Assembly: GCF_029504655.1 (NCBI RefSeq)
Contig: NZ_JAQFIL010000001.1
Location: 7,164,001-7,228,000, forward strand
Length of the DNA: 64,000 nucleotides
Reading direction: 5' to 3'
DNA from: Catalinimonas alkaloidigena
GTDB lineage: Bacteria > Bacteroidota > Bacteroidia > Cytophagales > Cyclobacteriaceae
The notes below the pieces were generated by a model that was not told the DNA's origin, did not search any database, and saw only the letters and a list, made by a program, of their open reading frames with translations. The position numbers and the translations under genes were made by a program. Of the stretch, positions 53,908-62,332 are shown one piece after another (positions within the stretch are counted from its first letter, which is position 1; the number at the start of each line of letters is the position of its first letter).

Positions 53908-54687
53908 TTGAAACATACTAAAGAATTTAAACAGTTATTTATAGGGTTTATAGTCTGCTTTTTGACAGTTGCTTTAATTGATACGGTATTATCTGATTGT
54001 CCAGAGACTTGGAAATATGGATATGAAACTGGTAGGATAGTATCCAATCTTGCACTGGCTTATATAGCAAGTTTTATCTTTTACTACTTTGTTGTTTACC
54101 GGAAAGAAAGGAAAGATAGATTAAAGTTAAACGAAGCGATCCAACACCGAAATTTTCTAATATATCATGCAGGTTTAGACGTGTACAGATATTTACACTT
54201 ATCTACAATTGAAGAAAATGAAAGAGGGGAAAACCTCTTCAAAGATTTATTAAATGTTCCTACTTCTCTAGATGATCTGGCTAAGGTTAGTAAAGATGAT
54301 ATTAACAGATTATGTAAAAACTCTAAGCCAGATGAAAGAACTGGTAGTATGTTTTCACTAGGAAAGTACTCACCATATAAAATTCCAGAAAATACTTTTA
54401 GAGAAAAAATTCTTGACTGTATTAATCGGGTTGAAGTCAACACCCAAAAATTATTGATTTTATCTTCTCATTTAGAGGTTGATCACATAAGAATATTAAC
54501 GGCTATTTTAGAAACTCAATTAATTACAAATAAGAAATATACTTCATATGATGGTTCTCTTTCAACATTTAAAGATTTATGGGAATGGTTCTACCTTTTT
54601 TTTGATAAGAATCGTGAACTAGTCATGTACCACAATGACCATATAAAACCTATGAAAAACGGAAATCCCAGACACCACTACTATTAG
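53908..54687 (+). CDS. Two-helix membrane protein inserted against the late operon (cargo candidate)
   Basis: A 259-residue protein with two N-terminal transmembrane helices (about residues 10-28 and 48-68) followed by a long, charged, helical cytoplasmic part. No nuclease, kinase or other motif was recognised. The start appears to be TTG 53908; the next in-frame Met is far downstream. It reads opposite to its neighbours, and its 3' end overlaps the 3' end of the large terminase gene by 38 bases. Such lone reversed genes in prophages are often lysogenic-conversion or superinfection-exclusion genes; this role is inferred from position and topology only. Confidence 0.6.
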   Translation: MKHTKEFKQLFIGFIVCFLTVALIDTVLSDCPETWKYGYETGRIVSNLALAYIASFIFYYFVVYRKERKDRLKLNEAIQHRNFLIYHAGLDVYRYLHLSTIEENERGENLFKDLLNVPTSLDDLAKVSKDDINRLCKNSKPDERTGSMFSLGKYSPYKIPENTFREKILDCINRVEVNTQKLLILSSHLEVDHIRILTAILETQLITNKKYTSYDGSLSTFKDLWEWFYLFFDKNRELVMYHNDHIKPMKNGNPRHHYY

Positions 54688-56128
54688 ATTTATCAATTGC
54701 AAATAACAGTGTATCAAGTCTATCATCATGTGGTGCTTTAGGAAATCCGCAAACCTCACTTAAGAAGTCATCTACATATAGACCTTCTACCAATATAACA
54801 CCACCGGACTCGATAAATGCAGACTTACTTACTGCTCTAGCTTCTTTAGATATTCTGGGTTTATCTAATTCAATAGTATTCAAACGTGTACCTGCATCAT
54901 CATTCCTTTGTAACTCAGAGATCATACTTTTACCTGGACCTGCACCTTCTATATAAACCCTGCTGTTACTTGTATACCTATTGTTCATGCAGAATTCCTT
55001 TATCCATTTTTTCAACTCTACAAATTCTTTCCAAGCAATTGCCACATTAAAAACGTATATGGTTTTATTGATACTGGTGTATGCAAGTATGGCACTGGGA
55101 TCATTCTTTTTATCACTGGTATAAGCTAAGTCACAGGTGAAGTTTACTGAGTAATTCTTTTCTCCAACGATTTCGTAAAACTCCTTTGTACTGATTACTT
55201 TGAACCATGATCTTTTTAAAATGATACCTTCAGATGGTACAGGGTTTTGCATGTACTGACCTGAGAATCCTACAGTACCTAATTCCTTTTTGTAGTAGTC
55301 CAGTATACCCTGATCTAATCGTACAGGATCGAATAAACCATCTACATAATGTTCTTTTAAGTGACTTGGAGTAACGCTATCATTACATATAGCAGGAAGA
55401 TTAATATGATACCATCTTTCAGGATTCCTTTCCAGCAAATACCCAGATAAATCTAAAGGATGTAACCGCTGTTGTAAGTTGATTATAATTCCATATCTGG
55501 GATCATTTAACCTGTTTGCAATAGTTTCAGAGAACTGGGTATTAACCTTTTCACGATAGATAGAACTGTTTGCTTGATCTTTGTCCTGAGCATCATCCAG
55601 AATTGTTATATCAGAATTAAAGCCCATGATACCACCTTCAATACCCACAGCTTTACGGGTCCCTCCCTTATCATTCATGTAGTTTGCCTTGCTGTTCTGA
55701 TCCTGTCGTATCTGAAATAGATCACCAAACAGCGATTTAAACCACTGGGATTCTATCAGGATTTTACTTTCATGAGAGTTACGTTCTGCAAGTGTAGCAG
55801 CATAAGAGATAGTTACAATATCAAGTGAAGGTGCTTTTATCCATGCCCATACCGGAAGGATTACAGATATGATTAATGTCTTTGTAGATCGGGGAGGAAC
55901 ATTTATACAGATATCTTTTTCCTTCCTTCTCTTAGCTATCATTCGCTCGATTTCTTCCTGAAGGGTATCACACAGGAACTTGATATGAAAGTTGTCTACA
56001 TACTCTATATCTGCTCTTAGTACTTTGAAAGCATCCTTAAAAAATGTGTGAAAAGAACGTTTGTATAATTCCCTCTGTACATCCTTTTTACTTACCCTTT
56101 TTTTAGTAACCTTTTTAGTCGTTGTCAA
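54650..56128 (-). CDS. terL: Terminase large subunit
   Basis: A 492-residue packaging ATPase-nuclease. The ATPase half has the Walker A-like VPPRSTKTLIIS near residue 77, Walker B ITILDDAQDKD near 173 and the coupling motif NLQQRLHPLDLSGYLL near 212. The nuclease half has metal-binding acids in TCDLAYTSDKKNDPSAI near 328, YIEGAGPGKS near 395 and APHDDRLDTLLFAID near 470. It drives DNA into the capsid through the portal. The start is TTG 56128, overlapping the end of the small subunit gene by 14 bases. Confidence 0.9.
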   Translation of the reverse strand: MTTTKKVTKKRVSKKDVQRELYKRSFHTFFKDAFKVLRADIEYVDNFHIKFLCDTLQEEIERMIAKRRKEKDICINVPPRSTKTLIISVILPVWAWIKAPSLDIVTISYAATLAERNSHESKILIESQWFKSLFGDLFQIRQDQNSKANYMNDKGGTRKAVGIEGGIMGFNSDITILDDAQDKDQANSSIYREKVNTQFSETIANRLNDPRYGIIINLQQRLHPLDLSGYLLERNPERWYHINLPAICNDSVTPSHLKEHYVDGLFDPVRLDQGILDYYKKELGTVGFSGQYMQNPVPSEGIILKRSWFKVISTKEFYEIVGEKNYSVNFTCDLAYTSDKKNDPSAILAYTSINKTIYVFNVAIAWKEFVELKKWIKEFCMNNRYTSNSRVYIEGAGPGKSMISELQRNDDAGTRLNTIELDKPRISKEARAVSKSAFIESGGVILVEGLYVDDFLSEVCGFPKAPHDDRLDTLLFAIDKSNSSGVWDFRFS

Positions 56129-56660
56129 TTACATCAGCATCTTCATAAGTTTGATTGTCATCGCTGCTGGATGCTGATTCCCCTAGTAACTTGATAAGCA
56201 TATCTGTAGGTAGCTGGGAAAGGTCTATAGTATCATCTTCAGATTGAGTATTGTTGATAATGTTCTGTTGTATCAGAGTAGTGTTATTCTTTCCTACAAT
56301 CGTTTCTATTCGCTTCCATCTACTATCCATTGCTTCACGTGCTTGTCGATAGTCAGAATCATTCATATGCTTTACTATCATGTCTTCCAACCTCTTAAGA
56401 TCAGAACCAAATACATACCCTATATCCAGACCGTTCTCGTCTTTAATAAGATCCTTTGCTCTCCTTATATCATAGCGTATAGTTCTATCTGAAATCTCCC
56501 CGAATTGCTTCTGCACAGCTGTTGTGATCTCTGATACTTGATTGATATTAGATAGTAGTAACTCCTTTACAAAGTGCGCTCTCTGTTCAACTATATCACT
56601 ACTCTGTCTACCTCCCCCAAACCTGTATCTGTCCTGATTTTGTTGTTGTAATTCCTCCAT
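56115..56660 (-). CDS. Terminase small subunit
   Basis: A 181-residue protein with an N-terminal helix-turn-helix-like stretch (VSEITTAVQKQFGEISDRTI near residue 42), a central coiled-coil region and an acidic C-terminus, the usual layout of DNA-recognising small terminases. It directly precedes and overlaps terL. ATG start at 56660; CTATTTACA lies 43 bases upstream. It probably opens the late operon. Confidence 0.75.
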   Translation of the reverse strand: MEELQQQNQDRYRFGGGRQSSDIVEQRAHFVKELLLSNINQVSEITTAVQKQFGEISDRTIRYDIRRAKDLIKDENGLDIGYVFGSDLKRLEDMIVKHMNDSDYRQAREAMDSRWKRIETIVGKNNTTLIQQNIINNTQSEDDTIDLSQLPTDMLIKLLGESASSSDDNQTYEDADVIDND

Positions 56661-56703
56661 AAAATTTTATTGCAACACGGCAATATTTGCAAGTGTCTTT
56701 TTA

Positions 56704-56712
56704 TGTAAATAG
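56704..56712 (-). promoter_or_regulatory. CTATTTACA motif upstream of the small terminase gene
   Basis: Variant motif 43 bases before the ATG start. A TTG 11 bases after it is out of frame with the terminase gene. Confidence 0.45.
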
Positions 56713-57212
56713 AAAGGATTCAGGAAGTGAAATATTAGACTGTTCTAGTGCAGAATCCAGTAAGGAAAATCTTGTAGGAATTGTACTGTGAATAGAATTA
56801 TGTATAGTTGTCATAACGATTATATAACACTTATGACTGTCAACAATATCTAAGTGTCACGTTAGAATTATTCCCTTTAAATACTTTAATCGTTAGAATA
56901 AAAAGTTACTTAGGATTATTTAAACCAAATATTATAAAATCTGATAAGTCTTTTTACTGATAATATTTTATTCTTTTGCTAATCTCCTAACACAAATTTG
57001 GCAACAAGGCAATTATTCAAAATGGTATTTAACATAATAGATGATATTGCACAAATAACGTGATCTATGTAATTACTGCAGGATTGTATTATTCCGATAT
57101 AAATACTTTTTGCAACAATATATTACGAAATAATTCGTAGTAAATAGAAGTGTTGGGGATGGTTGAAAGGGGAGGGAGTTAAGCAAGTTTACGGGTAAAT
57201 TTTTGGGGTGAT

Positions 57213-57244
57213 TTGTTCCTTTATTTTAAAGACAATATCTTTTG
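57213..57244 (+). promoter_or_regulatory. Candidate promoter of the 245-aa membrane protein gene
   Basis: TTG (57213-57215) and TATCTTTTG (57236-57244) approximate the Bacteroidota -33 and -7 elements with a 20-base gap. The start codon is 29 bases further on. Confidence 0.4.
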
Positions 57245-57273
57245 AATAAGATATTAATCCAGTTGAACCATAG

Positions 57274-58011
57274 ATGAGAAAACTTGCTGACTACTTAATA
57301 AAATATATACCTTTAATTACTAGTCTTTTAATCATACTTGGCACTATCAACCAAATTTCTTATTACAATAATTTTGAAATTTTAATAATTGATTACTTAG
57401 AAATATCAGAAATATTAATACTATTTTTCAATGATATAATAACAATCTCCAGTTCAATTGGGTTTTTATTACTAGCATTCATTTACGATTTTTTTAAAAA
57501 AAATAAATATAATAACAATATAAAAACAAGAAATACTAATTATTTTAATAAAAGTTATTTAAAATACAAGTGGATAATATCCTATTCGGATTACCTTTTT
57601 TTTGTATTATACTTAATAGTAATGGGGATATCACTTATCTATATTTACAATAATAAATCTGAAAGTGAAGAAAGGTTTTACTTAAACCTTGCTTTCTTTA
57701 GTGTGATAATAATATTGATCAGTAAGGGAAATAAACATTTAAACCCTACAAAAAATTTATTAATATATTCTGTAATAATTATCCTAATAACTAATTTAAT
57801 TAAAGCAAATGCCGATATTAAAGCTGATCGTGTAAAGGAAAGGGATCTATACCAATCCACTTTTTTCATTTTAGATGGTAAGCATTTGATTCAATCCGAT
57901 AGTACCTGTTACTATATTGGAAAGACTAAGAACTACCTCTTTTATTACGATGCTGATCAGGAAAGAACTACTGTTTATCCTATGAGTAGGGTTAGTCAAT
58001 TGACTCTTTAA
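57274..58011 (+). CDS. AT-rich multi-pass membrane protein (cargo candidate)
   Basis: A 245-residue protein with about five transmembrane helices (near residues 12-28, 42-70, 103-125, 135-152 and 160-178) and a soluble C-terminal domain of about 60 residues with beta-like segments (YYIGKTKNYLFYYDADQE). It is extremely rich in Ile, Asn, Tyr and Lys, even compared with the rest of the element. It reads rightward against the late genes and has its own putative promoter. Its stop codon abuts the stop of the converging HTH gene with no base between. No known family was recognised; a lysogeny-expressed membrane function is plausible. Confidence 0.6.
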   Translation: MRKLADYLIKYIPLITSLLIILGTINQISYYNNFEILIIDYLEISEILILFFNDIITISSSIGFLLLAFIYDFFKKNKYNNNIKTRNTNYFNKSYLKYKWIISYSDYLFFVLYLIVMGISLIYIYNNKSESEERFYLNLAFFSVIIILISKGNKHLNPTKNLLIYSVIIILITNLIKANADIKADRVKERDLYQSTFFILDGKHLIQSDSTCYYIGKTKNYLFYYDADQERTTVYPMSRVSQLTL

Positions 58012-59028
58012 TTATTTCATTCCCAAATTTTTTCTAATTGTAGTACCTGATACTCCGTATTTTTTTGCCAATTTTCTTGCAGATAATCCGCTATTTTTCA
58101 TTTCCTGAATCTGTTCCTGAGTAAAGAATATTTTTTGTGAGTTACTAGATTTTTTAGGATACTTCTTTTTAATGTTTTCTACCTTTTTAGGATCAGGAAT
58201 ATATACGGGACCTTCTTCACTTACTTTTTTTTCTTGTTTAGCATACTTAGTAGCACCGATAGAAATTTTGAAAAGTTTTGATAACTGATTTATAGTGAGT
58301 TGATCATAATTAAATTGAATGTACCGGATTTTGTCATCACTTAATGCTGAATCAGGTAGAATTACTTTTTCATTATCAATTACATGTTTATAGCTTAATC
58401 TTCTTTTTACTTTTCTTATAGTTTCTGAGCTAACTCCGTATTTTTCAGCTAATGCTATATCTGATTGATTGCTTTTTCTTATAATTAGTACCTGAGAAGG
58501 TGTAAGTGTACGTCTAGTGTTTTGACTGTATACAGACTTGTTTCTAATATCTTCAATTTCCTGAGGATCAGGTCTATATATAGATCCTTCTTCAGATACA
58601 TAATTACAAGTTCTTCTTTGTCTTATAGCATCTACAGCAGATATTGTAGTATCTAGTAATTGTGCTAATTCTCGCATTTTAAGTTGATCAGGATTCTTTC
58701 TTATGTACCTGATTTTGTCATCAGATATAGAAGATTTTCTATAGTTCTTTTCTTCAGGCTTCTTCTTTTTGTAGTAACTTTTTTTAGGTTTTGATTTTGT
58801 AGTCTTAGGAGTGTCTTCTGTATATATGTATTGATGCTTATTAACTACAAGACTACTCATTCTGCTTACTTCTGTATTACTTAGTCTTTGTATATACTTT
58901 ATAGTACTGACTGTTACCTTATACAGATTTGCTAAGTCTTCAAGCTTGTATAGGTCCTTTGAAGTGTGAATACTTTGAATATCATCTGCTAATAATATTT
59001 TCTTTTCCTGTAGTGTTTCTTCCATCAC
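58012..59028 (-). CDS. Tandem helix-turn-helix DNA-binding protein
   Basis: A 338-residue basic protein built from several HTH-like units: LEDLANLYKVTVSTIKYIQ near residue 30, MRELAQLLDTTISAVDAIRQ near 118, ALAEKYGVSSETIRKVKRR near 193, INQLSKLFKISIGATKYAK near 242 and ARKLAKKYGVSGTTIRKNLG at the C-terminus. Two larger repeats share SDDKIRYI and VSEEGxxYxPDP blocks. It could bind a long or repeated DNA site. The start is GTG 59028 or ATG 59025, close after a CTATTTATA motif. Role unknown: regulator, small-terminase-like or partition-type are all possible. Confidence 0.65.
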   Translation of the reverse strand: MMEETLQEKKILLADDIQSIHTSKDLYKLEDLANLYKVTVSTIKYIQRLSNTEVSRMSSLVVNKHQYIYTEDTPKTTKSKPKKSYYKKKKPEEKNYRKSSISDDKIRYIRKNPDQLKMRELAQLLDTTISAVDAIRQRRTCNYVSEEGSIYRPDPQEIEDIRNKSVYSQNTRRTLTPSQVLIIRKSNQSDIALAEKYGVSSETIRKVKRRLSYKHVIDNEKVILPDSALSDDKIRYIQFNYDQLTINQLSKLFKISIGATKYAKQEKKVSEEGPVYIPDPKKVENIKKKYPKKSSNSQKIFFTQEQIQEMKNSGLSARKLAKKYGVSGTTIRKNLGMK

Positions 59029-59029
59029 C

Positions 59030-59038
59030 TATAAATAG
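59030..59038 (-). promoter_or_regulatory. CTATTTATA motif before the HTH-array gene
   Basis: Exact motif, directly followed by GGTGATG, so the start codon is only 1-4 bases away, unlike the late genes. Confidence 0.45.
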
Positions 59039-59116
59039 AAATCCCCCACCAAATAATGATGAGGGACCTAAAAACGAATATTCAAATGCCAAAGCCAAAA
59101 AGAAATTTTGACCTCG

Positions 59117-59368
59117 TTATATACGCATCAATTCATTTATATTAATGTCTTTCAGATAAGATCGTAGTCTATCAGCATTCTCAAAAATATCTACACCTAC
59201 CGGTTCCCCTGTGCTTATCTCCCATGCTACTTCAAAATACTGTTTATTATATTCGTACAAGAAGTACACATATAATTTACCTGTCCTTTCTCCTATGAAT
59301 GTGCATTTAGTATTTATAAACCACACTTTCTCATCGAGCGAAAACTCTGCAAATCTTTCAGTAAACAT
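59117..59368 (-). CDS. Small phage protein of unknown function (83 aa)
   Basis: ATG at 59368 is preceded by AAAAGGAGATA, a clear Shine-Dalgarno-like sequence, unusual among the other starts here; this favours it over a longer frame from 59416. The product is a mixed, acidic, aromatic protein (FTERFAEFSLDEKVWFINTK at the N-terminus) with beta-rich character and no known motif. Confidence 0.5.
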   Translation of the reverse strand: MFTERFAEFSLDEKVWFINTKCTFIGERTGKLYVYFLYEYNKQYFEVAWEISTGEPVGVDIFENADRLRSYLKDININELMRI

Positions 59369-59482
59369 TATCTCCTTTTTTTTCCAAATATGGTAGGTAT
59401 TCAAAAAGAAAAACAATGCTCTTGAAATGAGTAGTTACATCGTAATACTCAAGTAGAAAAGACAGATAATAAGGGAATCCTT

Positions 59483-59698
59483 TTAACTTATTAAATCACC
59501 AATAAAAATTCCATCAGCTTTTTTATACTCTTCTTCTGTATTGCTAAAAGTCACAATTTTCGGTGATTTCTCTTTATTTTCAATCATAAAGAGTTGAGTA
59601 TCGTACTTTTTAACATATTCATTATACACTTTTTTTCTCGTAGAAAGTGTGTCATCTGAATGAAAAAAATAAGTGACTGGTAAATTTTTCTGTGACAT
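59483..59698 (-). CDS. Small phage protein of unknown function (71 aa)
   Basis: A 71-residue protein starting at ATG 59698 (MSQKNLPVTYFFHSDDTLST). It is polar and charged with no recognised motif. It lies downstream of the terminator of the preceding small operon, so it needs its own promoter, which I could not identify. Confidence 0.45.
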   Translation of the reverse strand: MSQKNLPVTYFFHSDDTLSTRKKVYNEYVKKYDTQLFMIENKEKSPKIVTFSNTEEEYKKADGIFIGDLIS

Positions 59699-59781
59699 GA
59701 AAAAATTGTTTAGTGATATAATACTCTATTATAGTGAATTATTACTTTTTTTCACACAAAAAAATCTATTAGACTGCAAAG

Positions 59782-59807
59782 AAAAACCCAGACTTGAACG
59801 GTCTGGG
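59782..59807 (-). terminator. Terminator of the 339/53/79-aa gene unit
   Basis: On the minus strand CCCAGAC (59807-59801) pairs with GTCTGGG (59793-59787), followed by TTTTTC. It lies about 50 bases beyond the stop of the 79-residue gene. Confidence 0.75.
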
Positions 59808-59844
59808 ATAAAAAGTTTAATGGCATCACCCTTTACTTTTTTAA

Positions 59845-59853
59845 TATAAATAG
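59845..59853 (-). promoter_or_regulatory. CTATTTATA motif after the 79-aa gene
   Basis: Exact motif just after a stop codon and before the terminator, followed like the copy at 59030 by GGTGATG some 18 bases on, with no credible gene there. It may be a relic or have a role other than translation. Confidence 0.4.
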
Positions 59854-59856
59854 TAG

Positions 59857-60096
59857 CTAGTTCAAATTGAGGTTTACAAAATTCTCTTCATAAAAGGTTG
59901 ATAGAAAAAAGTATTCTTCCTGATCAAAATTCATGATACCTGTCTTCAGCTTTTCTAAAATATCTACTATTACTTCTAAAGTATAATGCTCTTCTATATC
60001 TGTAGATATGTTTGACATATGTAAATGAGTATTCACTTTGAAGAAGGACAAATAGAATAGTAGATCAGAGTTTAATATATTGATACCGTTCATCAT
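59857..60096 (-). CDS. Small acidic phage protein (79 aa)
   Basis: A 79-residue acidic protein. Its first ATG (60096) overlaps the stop of the 53-residue gene by 4 bases (ATGA), so it is translationally coupled. It is helical and rich in Glu, Leu and Asn; no family recognised. It is the last gene of a three-gene unit closed by a terminator. Confidence 0.5.
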   Translation of the reverse strand: MMNGINILNSDLLFYLSFFKVNTHLHMSNISTDIEEHYTLEVIVDILEKLKTGIMNFDQEEYFFLSTFYEENFVNLNLN

Positions 60097-60254
60097 GACC
60101 GTGATATTATAGTGTAACCTTTTGCATACGGATAACTCTCTGTCAGAAGTCCGATTGCTACTAGATATTCACCTAGTCCATTACTTTCAATGTCTGTTAC
60201 ATCAACACATATTTGATGCACCTTACCTGCGATGTTTAATACATAATTAATCAT
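60093..60254 (-). CDS. Small phage protein (53 aa)
   Basis: ATG at 60254 overlaps the stop of the 339-residue gene (ATGA), and its TGA at 60093 overlaps the next ATG. The product begins MINYVLNIAGKVHQICVDVT and ends YTIISRS. The coupling on both sides is the main evidence that it is a real gene. No function recognised. Confidence 0.5.
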   Translation of the reverse strand: MINYVLNIAGKVHQICVDVTDIESNGLGEYLVAIGLLTESYPYAKGYTIISRS

Positions 60255-61270
60255 TTTGTAACCTCATTATAAATATGATATACGTGTACTACGAGATCAT
60301 TACAACTCTCAATCATACCCTTTTCTTCAAATGATGAATAGATATATGCAATATTATCGAATTGTAGTTCAAAGAGGTTTGTGTAGAAACCATTCTCAAC
60401 AATTCTTTCTCTCAATTCTGAAAAGGATCTTTTTAATAAAAATCTGTGAGCATATATAGCATCTGAAATAAACTCTGAGGTAACTTCATCAAGAGTAATA
60501 TAGTCTCCAGATATTTGGATGTTATTTATTCTCTTCTCCCATTTATTACTAAGCTCATCATATGATTTATGATTCTTATCTGGATTAGCATAAATAATAT
60601 CAGGGTTACGTGGAATATGTTCTGGTTCATTTTTATCCCACCAATCATAATAACTTTGGCTAGAATCAATTTCTAAATTCCTGACAAGTTTCGTTAACTC
60701 TTCATATGAAATGAACTCGCCATCAAAATCAGGCTTTTGCATTACAAATCTTCCATCTACTAAAAATAATTCGTTGGAAAATTTAGGCAAGAACTTTTCT
60801 ATTATTCTAGATTTAACTTCTTTTTTAGGTATGTTGAAGATTAGATTATCTACTATATGTCCATTGCCACCTAAGCTAAATTCTTCATATTCATCTTCAT
60901 AAAAAATCTCTTTAATAGTGCTAGCAAAAAGCCCTTCATACTCATCAATCTTTTCTATCAATAATTCTATATCTTCATCATCTGATAAATAGAAGCTAAT
61001 TTGATTTTCGTTATCATCTTCTAAATCCCAATTAACATCATTTCCTTGAGCGTTAACAAATCTCCTATAATCCCTTTCGTCAACTTTTGTGGCTTCGTCG
61101 TATGATTTTGATATAGAGAGGTAAATATCTTCGTGCCAATTATTTTTTGATGATACTAAATACATTATCTCAGTTTCGCCTTCAGGATAATTTTTTTGGT
61201 AATGATTCTCAGCTTCCCCGAGTGTCCATACTTTTTTGTCTTCGATAAATCTGTTTTCTACAGTTTTCAT
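60251..61270 (-). CDS. Acidic phage protein of unknown function (339 aa)
   Basis: A 339-residue, strongly acidic protein with many Glu and Asp clusters (SFYLSDDEDIELLIEKIDEY near residue 92) and aromatic residues. No enzymatic motif was recognised. Such acidic proteins in phages can be DNA mimics or inhibitors of host DNA-binding proteins, but this is speculation from composition. It is the first gene of a coupled three-gene unit. The ATG at 61270 is the clear start. Confidence 0.55.
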   Translation of the reverse strand: MKTVENRFIEDKKVWTLGEAENHYQKNYPEGETEIMYLVSSKNNWHEDIYLSISKSYDEATKVDERDYRRFVNAQGNDVNWDLEDDNENQISFYLSDDEDIELLIEKIDEYEGLFASTIKEIFYEDEYEEFSLGGNGHIVDNLIFNIPKKEVKSRIIEKFLPKFSNELFLVDGRFVMQKPDFDGEFISYEELTKLVRNLEIDSSQSYYDWWDKNEPEHIPRNPDIIYANPDKNHKSYDELSNKWEKRINNIQISGDYITLDEVTSEFISDAIYAHRFLLKRSFSELRERIVENGFYTNLFELQFDNIAYIYSSFEEKGMIESCNDLVVHVYHIYNEVTK

Positions 61271-61864
61271 GATAATTAAAATTTAAATTGATAAAAAATA
61301 TATTAATAAATAAAGTCCTTAGATACTTCTAGAATATCGTAAATACACACCATTTCCATGTCGCAGAAATACAGTTATCCCATATTTATTGCAGGTAGTA
61401 TTATAGAAGGTTAGTTAATTATTCTGCTGAATTGATAATGTAAATGTATGAGGTCTAACGGTAATTGTCAAGTAAGCGTTGTTAGAACTATTTTAATTAT
61501 ATATCAATTATTTTTGATATATGAGCTAATTGAATTGTACTTTTCTTCTTTTTTTAATTAAAAAAATCTCGTTGTTTTTCCAGAAATCGGCATAATTTTT
61601 AATTAAAAATTTTGAGATATGTGAATACATTCAGGAAACGCAGGTTTGTCGTTTTTTACTGTTGCGCTAGAAGTAAACTTTTGGTAAATGAATCCGAAAG
61701 TCGACAAATAGTCAATATTGGATTTTTTCTCCACTATATCTTTCGATTTCCAGTATAAAAAAAGTTGAAAAAATTTTAAAAAAAGTTTTGGCAGCACCCA
61801 TTTTTGGGTATAAAAAAACCTCCCCGTGATTAATCTGGGAGGTTTATAAAATCAGCAACTGATC
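61271..61864. other. AT-rich gap with a terminator at its right side
   Basis: About 590 bases with long A/T runs and short palindromes such as TTTTTAATTAAAAA. A 64-codon leftward frame from a GTG is low-complexity and not convincing. I see no supported gene besides the terminator at 61811-61845. Confidence 0.45.
61811..61845 (-). terminator. Terminator after the 84-aa gene
   Basis: On the minus strand AAACCTCCC (61845-61837) pairs with GGGAGGTTT (61824-61816) and continues into T-runs. It lies 20 bases beyond the stop at 61865. Confidence 0.75.
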
Positions 61865-62119
61865 TTATGGTATTTGATAAACTGTTACAAATCTTGAATC
61901 ATTCTCCTTAGTAGGATTATTTACGTTTCTACCTTGAAGTGATGATTGTATAGTATTCCAAATATCATCAGTTGAAGATGGGTCAATACTATATGATAAC
62001 ATGTTAATAGCATTAAAAGGAATAGAGGGTAAATTCTTAGTCAAATAACATTCCCACTTTAAATTATTGCTTTCATACTGATTGATATGAAAATAAACTA
62101 AAGCAACTGTGTAAATCAT
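61865..62119 (-). CDS. Small phage protein of unknown function (84 aa)
   Basis: An 84-residue protein starting at ATG 62119 (MIYTVALVYFHINQYESNNL), followed by a strong terminator, which supports it as a real single-gene unit. It is polar with Ser/Asn-rich parts; no motif recognised. Confidence 0.5.
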   Translation of the reverse strand: MIYTVALVYFHINQYESNNLKWECYLTKNLPSIPFNAINMLSYSIDPSSTDDIWNTIQSSLQGRNVNNPTKENDSRFVTVYQIP

Positions 62120-62332
62120 AAATTTTACTTTTTAATTAAATAATATGTCTCCCTTCAGAGTTGGCCAACATTAAAGATTAATCAGCTATACAAGATTTGG
62201 CAGGAATTCTAACAAGTTTTGCAGTATTTTGTTAAGGAAAAAGGGAAGGGATCTTTTAGAAAAGGTACGCTGATTTGTACTGAATAACTGTAGATTTAGG
62301 CTGAACATTTTTCAACTTTTTTTAAAGTCCAC

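Larger units (their letters stand above)
56661..57273. other. AT-rich divergent promoter region
   Basis: About 600 bases between the leftward terminase operon and a rightward membrane protein gene. Besides CTATTTACA at 56704-56712 (minus) and a possible promoter at 57213-57244 (plus), I see no gene, clear repeat or RNA. Confidence 0.5.

Noticed and set aside
59785..59845. Small frame after the CTATTTATA copy at 59845
   Set aside because: The frame of about 24 codons runs through the terminator stem, so it is probably not translated.
61603..61797. Leftward 64-codon frame from a GTG in the AT-rich gap
   Set aside because: Low-complexity Phe/Leu/Lys-rich start, no coupling, no start signal; it most likely arises by chance from A/T runs.
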